From a virus, in IMG/VR virus record IMGVR_UViG_3300008110_000309, positions 1-40,059 of that record: a stretch of 40,059 nt of DNA. One strand, given 5' to 3'. A program made the translations under genes and the position numbers. How positions within the stretch are numbered: the first letter of the stretch is position 1; each line of letters starts with the position of its first letter. Below, piece after piece: positions 27,143 through 36,260 of the stretch. Below the pieces are notes generated by a model. It was not told the origin of the DNA, did not search any database, and saw nothing but the letters and a program-made list of their open reading frames with translations.

Positions 27143-28708
27143 CTATCTCCGTCCAAGAATAAACCCGTCCATTTGCCAGCGGCTAATGACAGGGATGTTG
27201 TTTTCGCTTGACGACAGGGTTACGTCGGTCCAGTAGCCCTTGAGGCCCATGTCAATTCGGTAGCTGTCGGAGTCGACTGGCCCAGTCCACGTTGCGCCAT
27301 AAGCGTTCCACGACGCTGACGTTGTCCACGAGCCAGCGGCGGGCGCGGTAATCAACGCCTGCGCCGTTCCCTCGTTGGTCTTCCACTGGACATTTAGCGT
27401 CGCCGCCCCAGCCAACCGTGCCGTCAGGTAGCCAAAGCGCAACGCCTTGGCCTGCGAGTCATCATTGAAATACATGCGCCGGAGCTGTACAGACATTGAC
27501 ACTGCCGTTCCACCTGCGCCAGTATCCATTGCCGCGCCATCTTTATAGACGCTAGGAAACTCGCACAGCCGAACAGAATTGTCCGACGTATCAGAGCGCA
27601 CCACAAACAGCTCAGCTTCATCCTCGACCGGGCAAGTCCACATGCCGCCAGTCGTCAGGTACTCGCCAGTCCACGGGCCAGACCATGCGCGAAGCACAAG
27701 GTGGTAAACGTAAACGCCGTAGCCCGGTACAAACCACCAAATCTCTTGCGTCCGGCGAGAGAGGACGCCACGGATATTGGCTAGACTAGACGCCGACAGG
27801 GACTCCACAATCGGCAAAAGCGGGTCGGGGGTCGACGGGGTGCCAAGCTGTGCAACGCTCCCCTCGGTAGCGACAAAGGCTCCACGGTCAGACACAAAGA
27901 ATGCGGCGCCATCTGTCTCAACAATAGACAGCGGAGCCAGCGTTCCGGTCTGCGACGACACGCCTTCTGGCTGAACCGTAATATCGTCCTGCCCAAATCC
28001 AGTCAGTCGGCTAATCCCACGCCGATGAAAAATCAAGAGAGACGACCCAACAGAAGCCAGCGCAACTACCTTCTCGTCGCTAAACGTCCGGACAACAATC
28101 TGGCCACCACCAGCATGGCCAAAGCTTGACCCGTCGTTCAGCTTGGAATAAAAGATAGAGTCTGGGTAGCCTGGGTCGCCGCACCCCCAGATGCGCTGAT
28201 TATGCACCTTGATGTACGACGCAGAATGAGCGGCCCCACTGCTTTCGCGCACCAGCAGATTGGTTGGCGAGTGCCAATGCGTAAGTTTGCCGCCATCGGC
28301 AATAAACACACAGTCCGCGCCAGTGTTGTCCAAAAAAGAGCAGAAGGTCGGCGTCACGGTCGTGCTAAACGACCCAGTGCCACCAGTCCATGCGGCGGCA
28401 GTCCACGATGCCGCTGGCAAGACATTGCCGTCAGAGAACTGCGTGTAATACAAGACGCCGTTCGTGCCCATGACAAAGCTGAAAGCATCGCCATTGTCCT
28501 TGACCCACCCAAAGCCATTCGTTCCGGCAAATGGCAACGGATTGGTACTAGCCTTGACACTGCCAAGCCGCTTCTCAATCGCGCCGTACTGATTAATCCG
28601 CGCATTCACGGCGCGGCGAATCTGGTTTGGCTGAAGCGCAATTGGGTCAGAGACGGTGTTAATGCCTCCGGCAAACCCACTCTGAGCGTCCCGGACGGGC
28701 GTTGGCAT
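27143..28708 (-). CDS. Tail structural protein, beta-propeller-like
   Basis: The product has 521 residues. The start (QSGFAGGINTVSDPIALQPN, QIRRAVNARINQYGAIEKRLGS) is the typical opening of podovirus tail proteins that follow the head-tail adaptor and form the tail nozzle or a stabilising ring. The middle has repeated short beta blades with Trp and Gly (FSFVMGTNGVLYYTQF; IWGCGDPGYPDSIFYS), as in a propeller. A jelly-roll-like end follows (ISRWQMDGFILGRR). The ATG at 28708 sits against the coupled adaptor stop, and the gene order supports the assignment. Confidence 0.65.
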   Translation of the reverse strand: MPTPVRDAQSGFAGGINTVSDPIALQPNQIRRAVNARINQYGAIEKRLGSVKASTNPLPFAGTNGFGWVKDNGDAFSFVMGTNGVLYYTQFSDGNVLPAASWTAAAWTGGTGSFSTTVTPTFCSFLDNTGADCVFIADGGKLTHWHSPTNLLVRESSGAAHSASYIKVHNQRIWGCGDPGYPDSIFYSKLNDGSSFGHAGGGQIVVRTFSDEKVVALASVGSSLLIFHRRGISRLTGFGQDDITVQPEGVSSQTGTLAPLSIVETDGAAFFVSDRGAFVATEGSVAQLGTPSTPDPLLPIVESLSASSLANIRGVLSRRTQEIWWFVPGYGVYVYHLVLRAWSGPWTGEYLTTGGMWTCPVEDEAELFVVRSDTSDNSVRLCEFPSVYKDGAAMDTGAGGTAVSMSVQLRRMYFNDDSQAKALRFGYLTARLAGAATLNVQWKTNEGTAQALITAPAAGSWTTSASWNAYGATWTGPVDSDSYRIDMGLKGYWTDVTLSSSENNIPVISRWQMDGFILGRR

Positions 28709-29406
28709 TAGCCACCCCAGATAGCCGCGCTGTCCGGATAGGCCATGCGCGTCGGGTTGATGCTCATGCGGCGGATATCATCCAGCATGTCGGCAAGGTC
28801 CTGTTGCATCATGCGCGCAAACAGAGCGGCCGTGTTGGCCTCAGCGCCACCCTTCATTAACAAGCGCGAGGCGGCGTCATACACCAGCACATTCTCGCTT
28901 CCCTCGGGCCAGTCAATCGGGATGTTATAGGCACTGACCGCCCCCGCCGGGACAAAGTCCCGAAGCATGGTCGGCTTGTAATTGACTACAACCGTCAGGC
29001 TATTGGTGCCAACCGGAAGCGTCTGGTAATTTGTGCCAGCCAGATAATACAGCTTGCGCTGGTACTTAGTATAGGCCGAGTTGGCGCCAAGCGGAATGTC
29101 CTGAAACCGCGTCTCAACGTATTCGTTCTGCCCGTCATTTACCGACAAGATGCGGTAGAATCGCTTCTGGTCATTGCCCGTCCCAGTGGACAGCGACGCA
29201 ACGGGGAAGGTGCCGTCAGCCGCCGTTGCCACGGACAGAGACTGAAAACGATAATAGGGAGCCGCACTCAGAATGCGACTCCACAGCCCCTCATGGGCGT
29301 AACTTAGCGCAGTGATAACCTCGGCATCGCTCCAGCGAGGCGCGCTCTCTGCGTCGATATTCTGACGCACCTCAGACACAAGCTGATTAATGGTCAGCGT
29401 TGCCAT
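28708..29406 (-). CDS. Head-tail adaptor protein
   Basis: The product has 232 residues. The pattern TINQLVSEVRQNIDAE, RWSDAEVITALSYAHEGLWSRI and then a beta segment plus a helical C-terminus (LLMKGGAEANTAALFARMMQQD) matches podovirus adaptor proteins (P22 gp4 / SU10-type), which bind the portal ring and the tail. The order is portal, scaffold, capsid, then this gene, as in such phages. The stop overlaps the next ATG (TAATG at 28708). Confidence 0.7.
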   Translation of the reverse strand: MATLTINQLVSEVRQNIDAESAPRWSDAEVITALSYAHEGLWSRILSAAPYYRFQSLSVATAADGTFPVASLSTGTGNDQKRFYRILSVNDGQNEYVETRFQDIPLGANSAYTKYQRKLYYLAGTNYQTLPVGTNSLTVVVNYKPTMLRDFVPAGAVSAYNIPIDWPEGSENVLVYDAASRLLMKGGAEANTAALFARMMQQDLADMLDDIRRMSINPTRMAYPDSAAIWGG

Positions 29407-29416
29407 GGCTACTCCC

Positions 29417-29863
29417 CTACGTCGTTAGTACATGCCGCGTACGATTGCCCGTCGTTCTATTGTCTACTTCACCAAAATTGGAGTCTGACAATTCATCCAT
29501 CACCGCTCCAATCTCGTCCCTCAACACGGTCTCAGTATTCCACTTGGTCACATCAAAGGCAATCCGCTCTGCCGTCCGATGACTGAACTGCGACAACGTA
29601 CGCTCCAAATATGCCGGAGCATCTTCCACAGAGCAATCTAACGGGAGCCAGCCAATGATGTCTTGCGCATTTGCCGGGTCAACAGCTCCCGTCTGAACGC
29701 GCTCCCAGCGCCGGTCGTCCTGCCGCCAGTCACACATGACCGACCAGTGACGAGGAAAGTCTGGGTGAAACTTTAACGAGAGCCGTGCGTCGATAGTCCT
29801 AAGCCGCCGCTGAATCTCAGGCGACGGCTCAGGATTACCGGAGGCGCCAAAAATCAGCGCCAT
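29417..29863 (-). CDS. Head-associated protein, unknown function
   Basis: The product has 148 residues. It is rich in Trp and Arg in the first half (RHWSVMCDWRQDDRRWERVQ), with a helical C-terminal half and a flexible polar end. It lies between a small capsid-associated gene and the adaptor gene, a place often taken by a head-completion or minor head protein. No family is recognised. Confidence 0.5.
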   Translation of the reverse strand: MALIFGASGNPEPSPEIQRRLRTIDARLSLKFHPDFPRHWSVMCDWRQDDRRWERVQTGAVDPANAQDIIGWLPLDCSVEDAPAYLERTLSQFSHRTAERIAFDVTKWNTETVLRDEIGAVMDELSDSNFGEVDNRTTGNRTRHVLTT

Positions 29864-29867
29864 GCGA

Positions 29868-30299
29868 TTACTCAGTCACCATCAGCTCGACATTGGCCAT
29901 GAGGCCAACCGACGCCGTCGTCACCGTGCCAGTGCCGCTCGTCACCACCTTCAGGGTGTCGGTCGGCAGAATCGTCTTCTGTACATCCGTCAGGGTCGAC
30001 ACCAGCGTAATGGGCTTGCCAACACCAGCCGTCAGCCCGTTAATGACCGTCGCCGCCGTCAGGTCAAGGTCCGACTCGCCGCTCCGCGACTTGACCAGCT
30101 TCGCGTTCACGGTAGCGCCCGCCGGATAAGTAATGGCAGACACGCTGAACTTGCTGATAACCGAAGTCGTCGGCATGGCGCCAACCGCCGTCGTCAGCGT
30201 CGTGACGCCAGACGCAGGAACCGTCGTCATCGCCACGTTGACAAACGTCGGAGCCGTGCCAAACCGCCCAGGCTTCGGGTTAAACACATTGTTAGCCAT
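29868..30299 (-). CDS. Capsid decoration-like protein
   Basis: The product has 143 residues and is dominated by Val, Thr, Ala and Gly with alternating beta strands (VNVAMTTVPASGVTTLTTAVG; ITLVSTLTDVQKTILPTDTLKVV). It is the first gene after the major capsid gene, separated from it by a strong hairpin. Size, composition and place fit a capsid decoration or head-fibre base protein. Evidence is composition and position only. Confidence 0.5.
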   Translation of the reverse strand: MANNVFNPKPGRFGTAPTFVNVAMTTVPASGVTTLTTAVGAMPTTSVISKFSVSAITYPAGATVNAKLVKSRSGESDLDLTAATVINGLTAGVGKPITLVSTLTDVQKTILPTDTLKVVTSGTGTVTTASVGLMANVELMVTE

Positions 30300-30310
30300 T
30301 GAAGCTCCAA

Positions 30311-30347
30311 GGCTTGGGGGGCAGAGCCTACGCTCTACCCCCTAGCC
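30311..30347 (-). terminator. Hairpin between major capsid gene and next gene
   Basis: On the minus strand GGCTAGGGGGTAGAGC pairs with a near-exact complement across a GTAG loop (30311-30347). There is no U-run, so it is more likely an attenuator or mRNA-stabilising hairpin that would raise capsid output over downstream genes. Confidence 0.55.
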
Positions 30348-30355
30348 AGAGAAGG

Positions 30356-31720
30356 TTAGATGAGGTGCGAGTACTTCACCGTGTCAACGTACCCACGGAT
30401 GGAGCCGTGCGCGTTACGCGCAAGGCAGGCGAGGTTGCCGTAGTACCCATAGGTCGTCTCGAACGCATCGCGACCCTGGAGCCAACGCCACGGGCCAGCG
30501 CCCTCGAACTCCACAAAGCCCCAGTCCTTCGCATCCACCCACGCCAGCGACGGGAGGTGGAGGAGATAGATGGTGCCAAGCGGCACATAGTAGTCCATGA
30601 CGAACGGAATGCCGCAGACCTCAATGGCCTTGTAGCCACCCTTGATGGTCGTGCTGAACTCGCTCGCCGTGAACCGACGCTGGCCAACCATCGACTCCAT
30701 GAGCTTCTTGCCGATGCCCGGCGTGCCCATGAGCAGGAACTCCTGCGGACGGGTCAGGGCATCCTTGCCAGAACGCGCCGAGACGCGCTGGATAAGGTCC
30801 CAAATGTCCGACTCGGTCGGCGCCGTCGCATCCGGCGTGTCCGTGCCAGCAACCATCTGAGTGGCGTTCCAGATAGTATCGGTCGCGGCCGTAATGCCGT
30901 GAAGCGAGTTGTAGCCAGCCGCACGGTTCGTGATGCTGATAAGGCCGTTCATCGCAAACGCGCTAGCATTCGGGTCAGACGGATACGCCTCGGCCGCGTT
31001 GTTGCTCATCTTAACAATGCGGTCAGGGTCGGCCGGAGCCGAGTCAAGCGCCGGGCTGACCGTAACGGTCGAAACGCCAGTCACCGAGTTCGGCGCACCA
31101 ATTGCCGTAATACGGGTCTTGCCCTTCGAGGTCGTGCCAGACGAACCAGTCAGAACCGCAATGCTGTCGCCAACGGCGAGGAGCAGGGCGCCCTGGTTCT
31201 GGTTCGTATCGTCAACAACACCGTAAGGCGAGGTCACGCCGAACGAAGTCGTGGTTGCGCCAGAGGTCACCGCAAGGGCGACGACGCCGTCGGCCTTGTT
31301 GTGAAGCGCCTGTTGCATGAGCAGGGTCGAGGCGTCCTTAATCTCCTCCATCGTCTTCTTGGCGATAGAGGTGAACGCGGCCTCCTTCGACTGCGTGCCA
31401 ACAAAGGCCAGGCCGTCAATCTGCCGGGTCACATACGCACGCGCCACGCGAACACGCGCCTGCTTTTCAGACGCAAAGGTGTCCTCGGGGAAGAAGCCGT
31501 TCGGCGAGAAGGCGGCGCCAGACGGGCGACCAGTCACCACATCAAAAAACACATCGTTGCCGCCCCAGCGGAGATTGCGGGGGCCACCCGCCTTGCCCTT
31601 CTGGAGCTGGGCGAGAAGCGGCGTGACAAGGTTCTGCACCTTCTCACGGAACTGCGAGTAAACATTCTTGAGCAGGCCAGAAAGCTCAGTATCGGTAATG
31701 ATGTTCGTCGGGCCAGGCAT
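30356..31720 (-). CDS. Major capsid protein
   Basis: The product has 454 residues. It lies immediately after the scaffold gene and before a capsid-associated gene, and carries HK97-like character: an N-terminal helix (ELSGLLKNVYSQFREKVQNLV), a P-domain-like segment, and a C-terminal A-domain-like region (GYKAIEVCGIPFVMDYYVPLG, LPSLAWVDAKDWGFVEFEG). It would form the icosahedral shell, about 415 copies in a T=7 head, though the T-number is not visible. There is a short 7-nt gap to the scaffold stop. The hairpin after it could enrich its mRNA. Confidence 0.8.
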   Translation of the reverse strand: MPGPTNIITDTELSGLLKNVYSQFREKVQNLVTPLLAQLQKGKAGGPRNLRWGGNDVFFDVVTGRPSGAAFSPNGFFPEDTFASEKQARVRVARAYVTRQIDGLAFVGTQSKEAAFTSIAKKTMEEIKDASTLLMQQALHNKADGVVALAVTSGATTTSFGVTSPYGVVDDTNQNQGALLLAVGDSIAVLTGSSGTTSKGKTRITAIGAPNSVTGVSTVTVSPALDSAPADPDRIVKMSNNAAEAYPSDPNASAFAMNGLISITNRAAGYNSLHGITAATDTIWNATQMVAGTDTPDATAPTESDIWDLIQRVSARSGKDALTRPQEFLLMGTPGIGKKLMESMVGQRRFTASEFSTTIKGGYKAIEVCGIPFVMDYYVPLGTIYLLHLPSLAWVDAKDWGFVEFEGAGPWRWLQGRDAFETTYGYYGNLACLARNAHGSIRGYVDTVKYSHLI

Positions 31721-31727
31721 GGGTCAG

Positions 31728-32804
31728 TTATTTAAGAGAGGAAAGAATGGCGTCCAACGCCGCATTCTCGGCATCTGCGAGCGTGGCGTTGTCCGAAAGA
31801 GCCTGCTTCTTAGCACTGCTTGAGGCGGCGGAGCGTACAGCAGGCCGCGCGGCAGTTGCCGCACTACGCTTCGCCTTGGCGGTGGCAATCTTTGCCGCCT
31901 CCACCTCCTGCTTCGCACGCGCCTGCTGGCCGCTGAATCGCGACATGCGGGTATTGTGCTTCGCCTCGGCCCATTCCATCAGGCTTGTGGCGATATACTG
32001 CTCAACCTGCGGGTACATCGCGGGCGGCACGACGCCGTTCTTCATAATCGGCACCAGTGCGGCCCCAAGATGGGACGACACCTCTTCGACATCGACCTCC
32101 GGGAACCGCGAGGCAATGTCCTGCAAGGCCGGAACCACCGACTGCGAGTAGAATCGCTCAGCCTGCTGGGCCTGCCGCTCGGAGTTGCGCTGATTTCGCA
32201 TCTCCTGCACCTCAGACTCCGCCCGGCGAGCGCGCTTCTCCGGCTCGTTCTCGGCCATATACTGCTCACGGATACGCAGATATGCCTCTTCGTCCTCCAG
32301 CAGATTGCGAATCTGCTGTTCGCGCATTTCCAACTGCGACAGGGCATCCTGCACGGCGTCTTCGGCCTCCTGTTGCTGGGCCTGCAACGTCTGCTCGCGT
32401 TCCTGATTGTACACTCCGAACTGCGCCAGCTTTACGACCTGGTCGATTCGGTCCTTGCGAATCTTGCCATTGGCCTTGTACTCGATAACAAGCGCGGGGG
32501 TCTCAACCTCTTCCCCGGTGTTGTCACGCAGTACAAACTCGGTGACCAGCTTGTCGGCAATGGTCGGGACGGCGACCATGCCCTCAGGAAGAACGACGGG
32601 TTCCGCCTCTTCTTCCTCGCCAGCCTCCTCTTCAACAACCTCCTCCTCCGGTGCAAGCTCCTCGGCGTCAGGCTCGGCCTCTTCGGTCTTGGGCGCTGGC
32701 GTAACAAGGGCCTTGGCGGGAACGGCATCGCCTGTGGGCGCGACGTTCGTGGCGATTTCATCAATCAGATTGTTGAAATCCATGGCATCGGTCATACTGG
32801 GCAT
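31728..32804 (-). CDS. Capsid scaffolding protein
   Basis: The product has 358 residues from the ATG at 32804, which has AAGGAG 6 nt upstream; the longer frame to 32873 is a basic shadow of the portal end. An acidic region (about 30-75, EEVVEEEAGEEEEAEP) is followed by a long charged coiled coil (about 120-230, QEREQTLQAQQQEAEDAVQD) and a basic Ala/Lys-rich C-terminus (AAKIATAKAKRSAATAARPA). This acidic, coiled-coil, basic-tail layout between portal and major capsid genes is typical of scaffolds, which guide procapsid assembly and leave before packaging. Confidence 0.75.
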   Translation of the reverse strand: MPSMTDAMDFNNLIDEIATNVAPTGDAVPAKALVTPAPKTEEAEPDAEELAPEEEVVEEEAGEEEEAEPVVLPEGMVAVPTIADKLVTEFVLRDNTGEEVETPALVIEYKANGKIRKDRIDQVVKLAQFGVYNQEREQTLQAQQQEAEDAVQDALSQLEMREQQIRNLLEDEEAYLRIREQYMAENEPEKRARRAESEVQEMRNQRNSERQAQQAERFYSQSVVPALQDIASRFPEVDVEEVSSHLGAALVPIMKNGVVPPAMYPQVEQYIATSLMEWAEAKHNTRMSRFSGQQARAKQEVEAAKIATAKAKRSAATAARPAVRSAASSSAKKQALSDNATLADAENAALDAILSSLK

Positions 32805-32814
32805 TATGCGCTCC

Positions 32815-35085
32815 TTACGAAATGGTCCGCGTTTCCCGCATTCTCGCCGCCTGCTCCGCGTCCGGCGTGCCACTCAGCACCTGAGTCAGGAGCTGGGTTG
32901 CGCCAGTCGGAGGGTTAGACGAAGAAAGGGGAACTTGGCTAGGTGGGAGAGCCGAGGCGTTCTGGGCCAAGCTCGGATTGCCCTGTCCGCCATCAGGAGC
33001 GCCACCCGGCGCCCCCGGCATTGGACCCTGCTGTTGTACCATCTTCTGCTGAGCCTGTTGCGCCAGCATCATCCACCGCTCCTGAGCCGCCGCAATCACT
33101 TCTTGCGGGATGTCGTCTTGGAGAATGATGTCGCGCTCCAGCACATCTTGATGAATCGCTTCATTGTCCTGCCACCGCATCTCCGGCGGTGTTACGCGCC
33201 GAAGCAGGGCGTCAGTCACGCGCCGCGCCCGTGCCTCTTGGTCCTCATCCGGGGTGCCAATGTCACGGGTAACGGCAAACATCTGTCGACGCCGATATTC
33301 CTTCAGGTCAATTACGCCAGATTGTAGCCAATTGTCAAGCATGTAAAGGCGGAAGCTCAGCGGCATCGGCATCATCGTCGCAGGCTCCACCCGCACATCG
33401 GCTGACCCGTCAAGGTCAGACCCGGTAATTTCACGCGCAAGGTCCGGACGAGAGCGGCCAACCGTGCCAAGCGAGCGCGGCAAGTCGTAACCCCAGCCCA
33501 TTGCCGCAAGTGACACTTTGCACCACGCCGTAAACGCCATGGCAAGCGCCTGCACTGGCGGCGCAAATACGCGCTCCAGTTGTTCGCGGCTGGCAATAAT
33601 AGCCCGGCCAGACTCGCCAGTCACCTGGCCACGGCTAATCGCGTTATAGCCAGAGGCATCCTCAAACGACGCCTTTTCCAGCGCAAAGGCCTCCTTGACA
33701 TCATTGCCAACGGAGAATCCATTAAACGGCTGGATGCTATCCGACAGCCCCCCGGCGCCCTTGACCTCAATCATCGAAGTCACCCCGCCAAGGAACGTCT
33801 CTGTCACCACCGTATTCGGCCGAGCAAAGAATCGCCCGCCAGAGTTCACGCGAATATTCTCGTACCACTTGGAGACCAGTGCGTTCATACGCATCTGCGA
33901 CTCCAGCCACTGCTCCATGATGGGACGCGGGTAGTACGATGGGTCTGACGAGCCATCGCGCACCGCCACAATCGGGATGGCGCCAAACTGCAAGTCGCTC
34001 CAGCCAAAGACCACGCGGTTGCCGACCACGACCACCTCAAGACCCTGCGGAAGGATGTCTGGCTGGGGCGCCAGATACACGGTATACCGCTCCGTAGTAT
34101 CCGTATTCCGCAGACGCTCGCCTTCACCAATGGTCGTATGACTTAGCACCCAGCCCTCGTTGAACTCCGACAGCCCGCTAAGGTTGTCATTGTTCAGCGA
34201 GTTGTAATTGTTCAGGGTATCAGCCGCCTGCGCTCCGGTATACCCCCAGCGCGCAACCGCTTCGGAGCGGGAAATAACATCCCGCACCACCACCCATGAG
34301 GGGTCCACATTAACAGTTGCTTCTGGACTAACCCGGACCTGTTCGACGCGGAGAACGCGGCAATCCAAATCGCCCATCGGAGCCTTCGAGCCATTCTCGC
34401 CAAGGCGCTCATCCCACGGCCCCCGGTCGGGATTCCAAAACACATGCCAGAAGGCAACGCCATCAGTTTGCGCCCAATACGCGGCCTCCTTGCCCTTGGA
34501 CGCCATGCCCATCTGGTCATACTGAAACTCGCACGCCACTTGCCGGGCGTACGCGCGCTTCTTGTCGTCCGGGTCTTGGGTCGACGGCGCAATCGAGAAA
34601 CCCGGCCGCTGGTCCGTCAAAACCTGAAGACGCTGGTCAAGCGCCTTGTCAATCATGTTATGGACGATGCGCGCCGAATCCTTGGGCCGTGGCGGTTCAG
34701 ACCACGGCGAGCCATTCGACGACGAAATCCACTGGTTGCCCGCCCGCATCATGCGGTTGCGTTGCACCAGATGCATGTGCTTCTCGACCGCTGACCGCCG
34801 GGACGACCACAGCCGCCGCGCCCAACTTGCCCACGCCTCGTCGCTCTGCGCCGTCTCCTCGCTCAGGAGCGGGAAGTCGTCGCCATACAGCGCCTCCATC
34901 ATGGCCCGGACACGCTCCGCATTGGAGGTGCCATCCGGCTCCGGCTCATTTGCCGCCACGCGGTCGTTGGTCGACTCCTCGCCACCAAACGGGTCCAGCT
35001 CAAGCTCTGAGAGCATGGCTCCCATCAGCTCGTCTAGTCCCTGGTCCGGCACAAAGTCCTGCTCATCCATCGGTGGCATCGTCAT
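32815..35085 (-). CDS. Portal protein, P22-type
   Basis: The product has 756 residues, within the range of P22-type portals. The ATG at 35085 overlaps the upstream TGA by 4 nt (ATGA). The N-terminal half shows the usual pattern (SARIVHNMIDKALDQRLQVL, ADQ-like DQRPGFSIAP, YDQMGMASKGKEAAYWAQTD, GVAFWHVFWNP). Later helical segments (YNAISRGQVTGESGRAIIAS) suit the stem and crown. A Gln/Pro-rich C-terminus (QQAQQKMVQQQGPMPGAPGG) is typical. Twelve copies would form the DNA channel. Confidence 0.8.
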   Translation of the reverse strand: MTMPPMDEQDFVPDQGLDELMGAMLSELELDPFGGEESTNDRVAANEPEPDGTSNAERVRAMMEALYGDDFPLLSEETAQSDEAWASWARRLWSSRRSAVEKHMHLVQRNRMMRAGNQWISSSNGSPWSEPPRPKDSARIVHNMIDKALDQRLQVLTDQRPGFSIAPSTQDPDDKKRAYARQVACEFQYDQMGMASKGKEAAYWAQTDGVAFWHVFWNPDRGPWDERLGENGSKAPMGDLDCRVLRVEQVRVSPEATVNVDPSWVVVRDVISRSEAVARWGYTGAQAADTLNNYNSLNNDNLSGLSEFNEGWVLSHTTIGEGERLRNTDTTERYTVYLAPQPDILPQGLEVVVVGNRVVFGWSDLQFGAIPIVAVRDGSSDPSYYPRPIMEQWLESQMRMNALVSKWYENIRVNSGGRFFARPNTVVTETFLGGVTSMIEVKGAGGLSDSIQPFNGFSVGNDVKEAFALEKASFEDASGYNAISRGQVTGESGRAIIASREQLERVFAPPVQALAMAFTAWCKVSLAAMGWGYDLPRSLGTVGRSRPDLAREITGSDLDGSADVRVEPATMMPMPLSFRLYMLDNWLQSGVIDLKEYRRRQMFAVTRDIGTPDEDQEARARRVTDALLRRVTPPEMRWQDNEAIHQDVLERDIILQDDIPQEVIAAAQERWMMLAQQAQQKMVQQQGPMPGAPGGAPDGGQGNPSLAQNASALPPSQVPLSSSNPPTGATQLLTQVLSGTPDAEQAARMRETRTIS

Positions 35086-35348
35086 GACGACATTCTCCCA
35101 ATACTCATGGCGGCTCTCACGCGGTTCCAGTCCTTCCACAGCTCATAGTTCTGCTGAATCGCCCGCACAGCCTCTTCTTGCGCCCACTGCTCGCTCTGCG
35201 ACATGGCAAATGCCATCAGGTCGTCCGGAATGGCAACCTCTTCGGCCTCCGTTCCCTTCGCCGACATGGGGGCAAAGGCCAATCCCACGCGCGCCGCGCT
35301 ATGCACGGCGTACACGGCGACTGTCGCCCAGAGCAGGTGAACCAGCAT
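35082..35348 (-). CDS. Small exported or membrane-anchored protein
   Basis: The product has 88 residues. The ATG at 35348 overlaps the upstream stop by one base (TGATG). Residues 1-26 (MLVHLLWATVAVYAVHSAAR) form a hydrophobic signal or anchor, followed by an acidic helix (EAEEVAIPDDLMAFAMSQSE) and a second charged helix. It lies just before the portal gene. Function is unknown; it could be a membrane-bound assembly factor. Confidence 0.55.
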   Translation of the reverse strand: MLVHLLWATVAVYAVHSAARVGLAFAPMSAKGTEAEEVAIPDDLMAFAMSQSEQWAQEEAVRAIQQNYELWKDWNRVRAAMSIGRMSS

Positions 35349-35701
35349 CACTCGTACGTCGTAAAGCCGCGCAGGGCCACGCTGGACCGCGTCGTCCCAC
35401 CCACCGCCGGGAAGGTAATCGCGGCCGCCTCGCCAATCCCGCACCGAATCGGGGCGCTCAGATTAACGACAATCGGCGAAAACAGCGTCGCCGGAAGCTC
35501 AACGCGCTCAACCGTCGTCGCGGCCGAAGTCACGGTGGTGCTAACCGGCGTCGCCGGAGCGACACTGCACGACACGCTGTAGCCCGTGATGAAATGACGC
35601 TGATTGGCCACCCCAGCCTTGGTCGCCGTCGCCGCCACGTTCGTGTTCTGCGTGGCCACTTCCGACCACTGCGCGATAAACCGCCCAGAAAAATCTGCCA
35701 T
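35348..35701 (-). CDS. Beta-rich small virion-type protein
   Basis: The product has 117 residues and is rich in Thr, Val and Ala with strong beta propensity throughout (SYSVSCSVAPATPVSTTVTSAA-like stretches; APIRCGIGEAAAITFPAVGG). The layout resembles small phage surface proteins such as cement or fibre-anchor proteins. The ATG at 35701 has GGAG about 5 nt upstream. It could decorate the head or help the small exported protein encoded next. Confidence 0.5.
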   Translation of the reverse strand: MADFSGRFIAQWSEVATQNTNVAATATKAGVANQRHFITGYSVSCSVAPATPVSTTVTSAATTVERVELPATLFSPIVVNLSAPIRCGIGEAAAITFPAVGGTTRSSVALRGFTTYE

Positions 35702-35748
35702 AGTCTCCTCAGTCCGTTTGATTGCGTCGCCGCAACGTAGTCAATCCA

Positions 35749-35823
35749 TCATCCCCAGATGGTGCGCGGCGTCGGCCGCTTCTTCCCAAACATGAAATAC
35801 ATCACGCGGTCGACGAGGCGCAT
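35749..35823 (-). CDS. Very short phage peptide (24 residues)
   Basis: ATG at 35823 overlaps the stop of the DUF6321-like gene (TGATG). The peptide MRLVDRVMYFMFGKKRPTPR and four more residues has an amphipathic start and basic end. Such tiny genes between terminase and portal occur in podoviruses, but at this length confidence is limited. Confidence 0.4.
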   Translation of the reverse strand: MRLVDRVMYFMFGKKRPTPRTIWG

Positions 35824-36089
35824 CAGCAGTCCCAGGCCCGGAGGCTCTTGTTGATGCGAGAATCCGGGTCATTCGCCGTCTTCTCGCTGGTCAGCTTCTT
35901 CTTCATGCCGCGCATGCGCTTGCAAAACGCAATGCGGCGCTTGGCACTGGTCGGGCTTCGCCGCGCTTCCTCGCGCTTAACGGGCGGCTTGATGTCCTTT
36001 CCCTCGGCGCGAAGCGAGGCCCGGCCCTTGGCGTTCAGTCCGCCTTCGGGATTCTGGCCTTCTTTCCGTTGCCACGCCGGGGAGGCCAT
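35823..36089 (-). CDS. DUF6321-like small basic protein
   Basis: The product has 88 residues. The pattern WQRKEGQNPEGGLNAKGRAS ... RRIAFCKRMRGMKKKLTS ... SRINKSLRAWDC matches a small phage family of unknown function that I recognise as DUF6321-like. It is highly basic, which suggests DNA contact during packaging or inside the capsid. The ATG at 36089 overlaps the upstream stop (TAATG). Confidence 0.65.
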   Translation of the reverse strand: MASPAWQRKEGQNPEGGLNAKGRASLRAEGKDIKPPVKREEARRSPTSAKRRIAFCKRMRGMKKKLTSEKTANDPDSRINKSLRAWDC

Positions 36090-36259
36090 TAGTCCTCGTC
36101 CTCGTCCTCGTACTCGCTCGCCTCGTCCTCGCGCATCTTCATATACTTGCGATTCTCAGGCGTATCCTTCAGCTCGGCCCCACACTTCGGGCACATCATG
36201 CCTTCCGGCTCGGCCATCGCAGGCTTCTTCTTGGAAAGCACAATCGTCATTTTCGGCAT
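36089..36259 (-). CDS. Small CxxC protein, acidic tail
   Basis: The product has 56 residues. The ATG at 36259 lies one base after the terminase stop; longer frames run into terminase. A single CPKCG pair near residue 22 (EGMMCPKCGAELKDTP) could be half a zinc ribbon, possibly completed by dimerisation. The C-terminus is strongly acidic (SEYEDEDED). Function is unknown. Confidence 0.55.
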   Translation of the reverse strand: MPKMTIVLSKKKPAMAEPEGMMCPKCGAELKDTPENRKYMKMREDEASEYEDEDED

Positions 36260-36260
36260 A

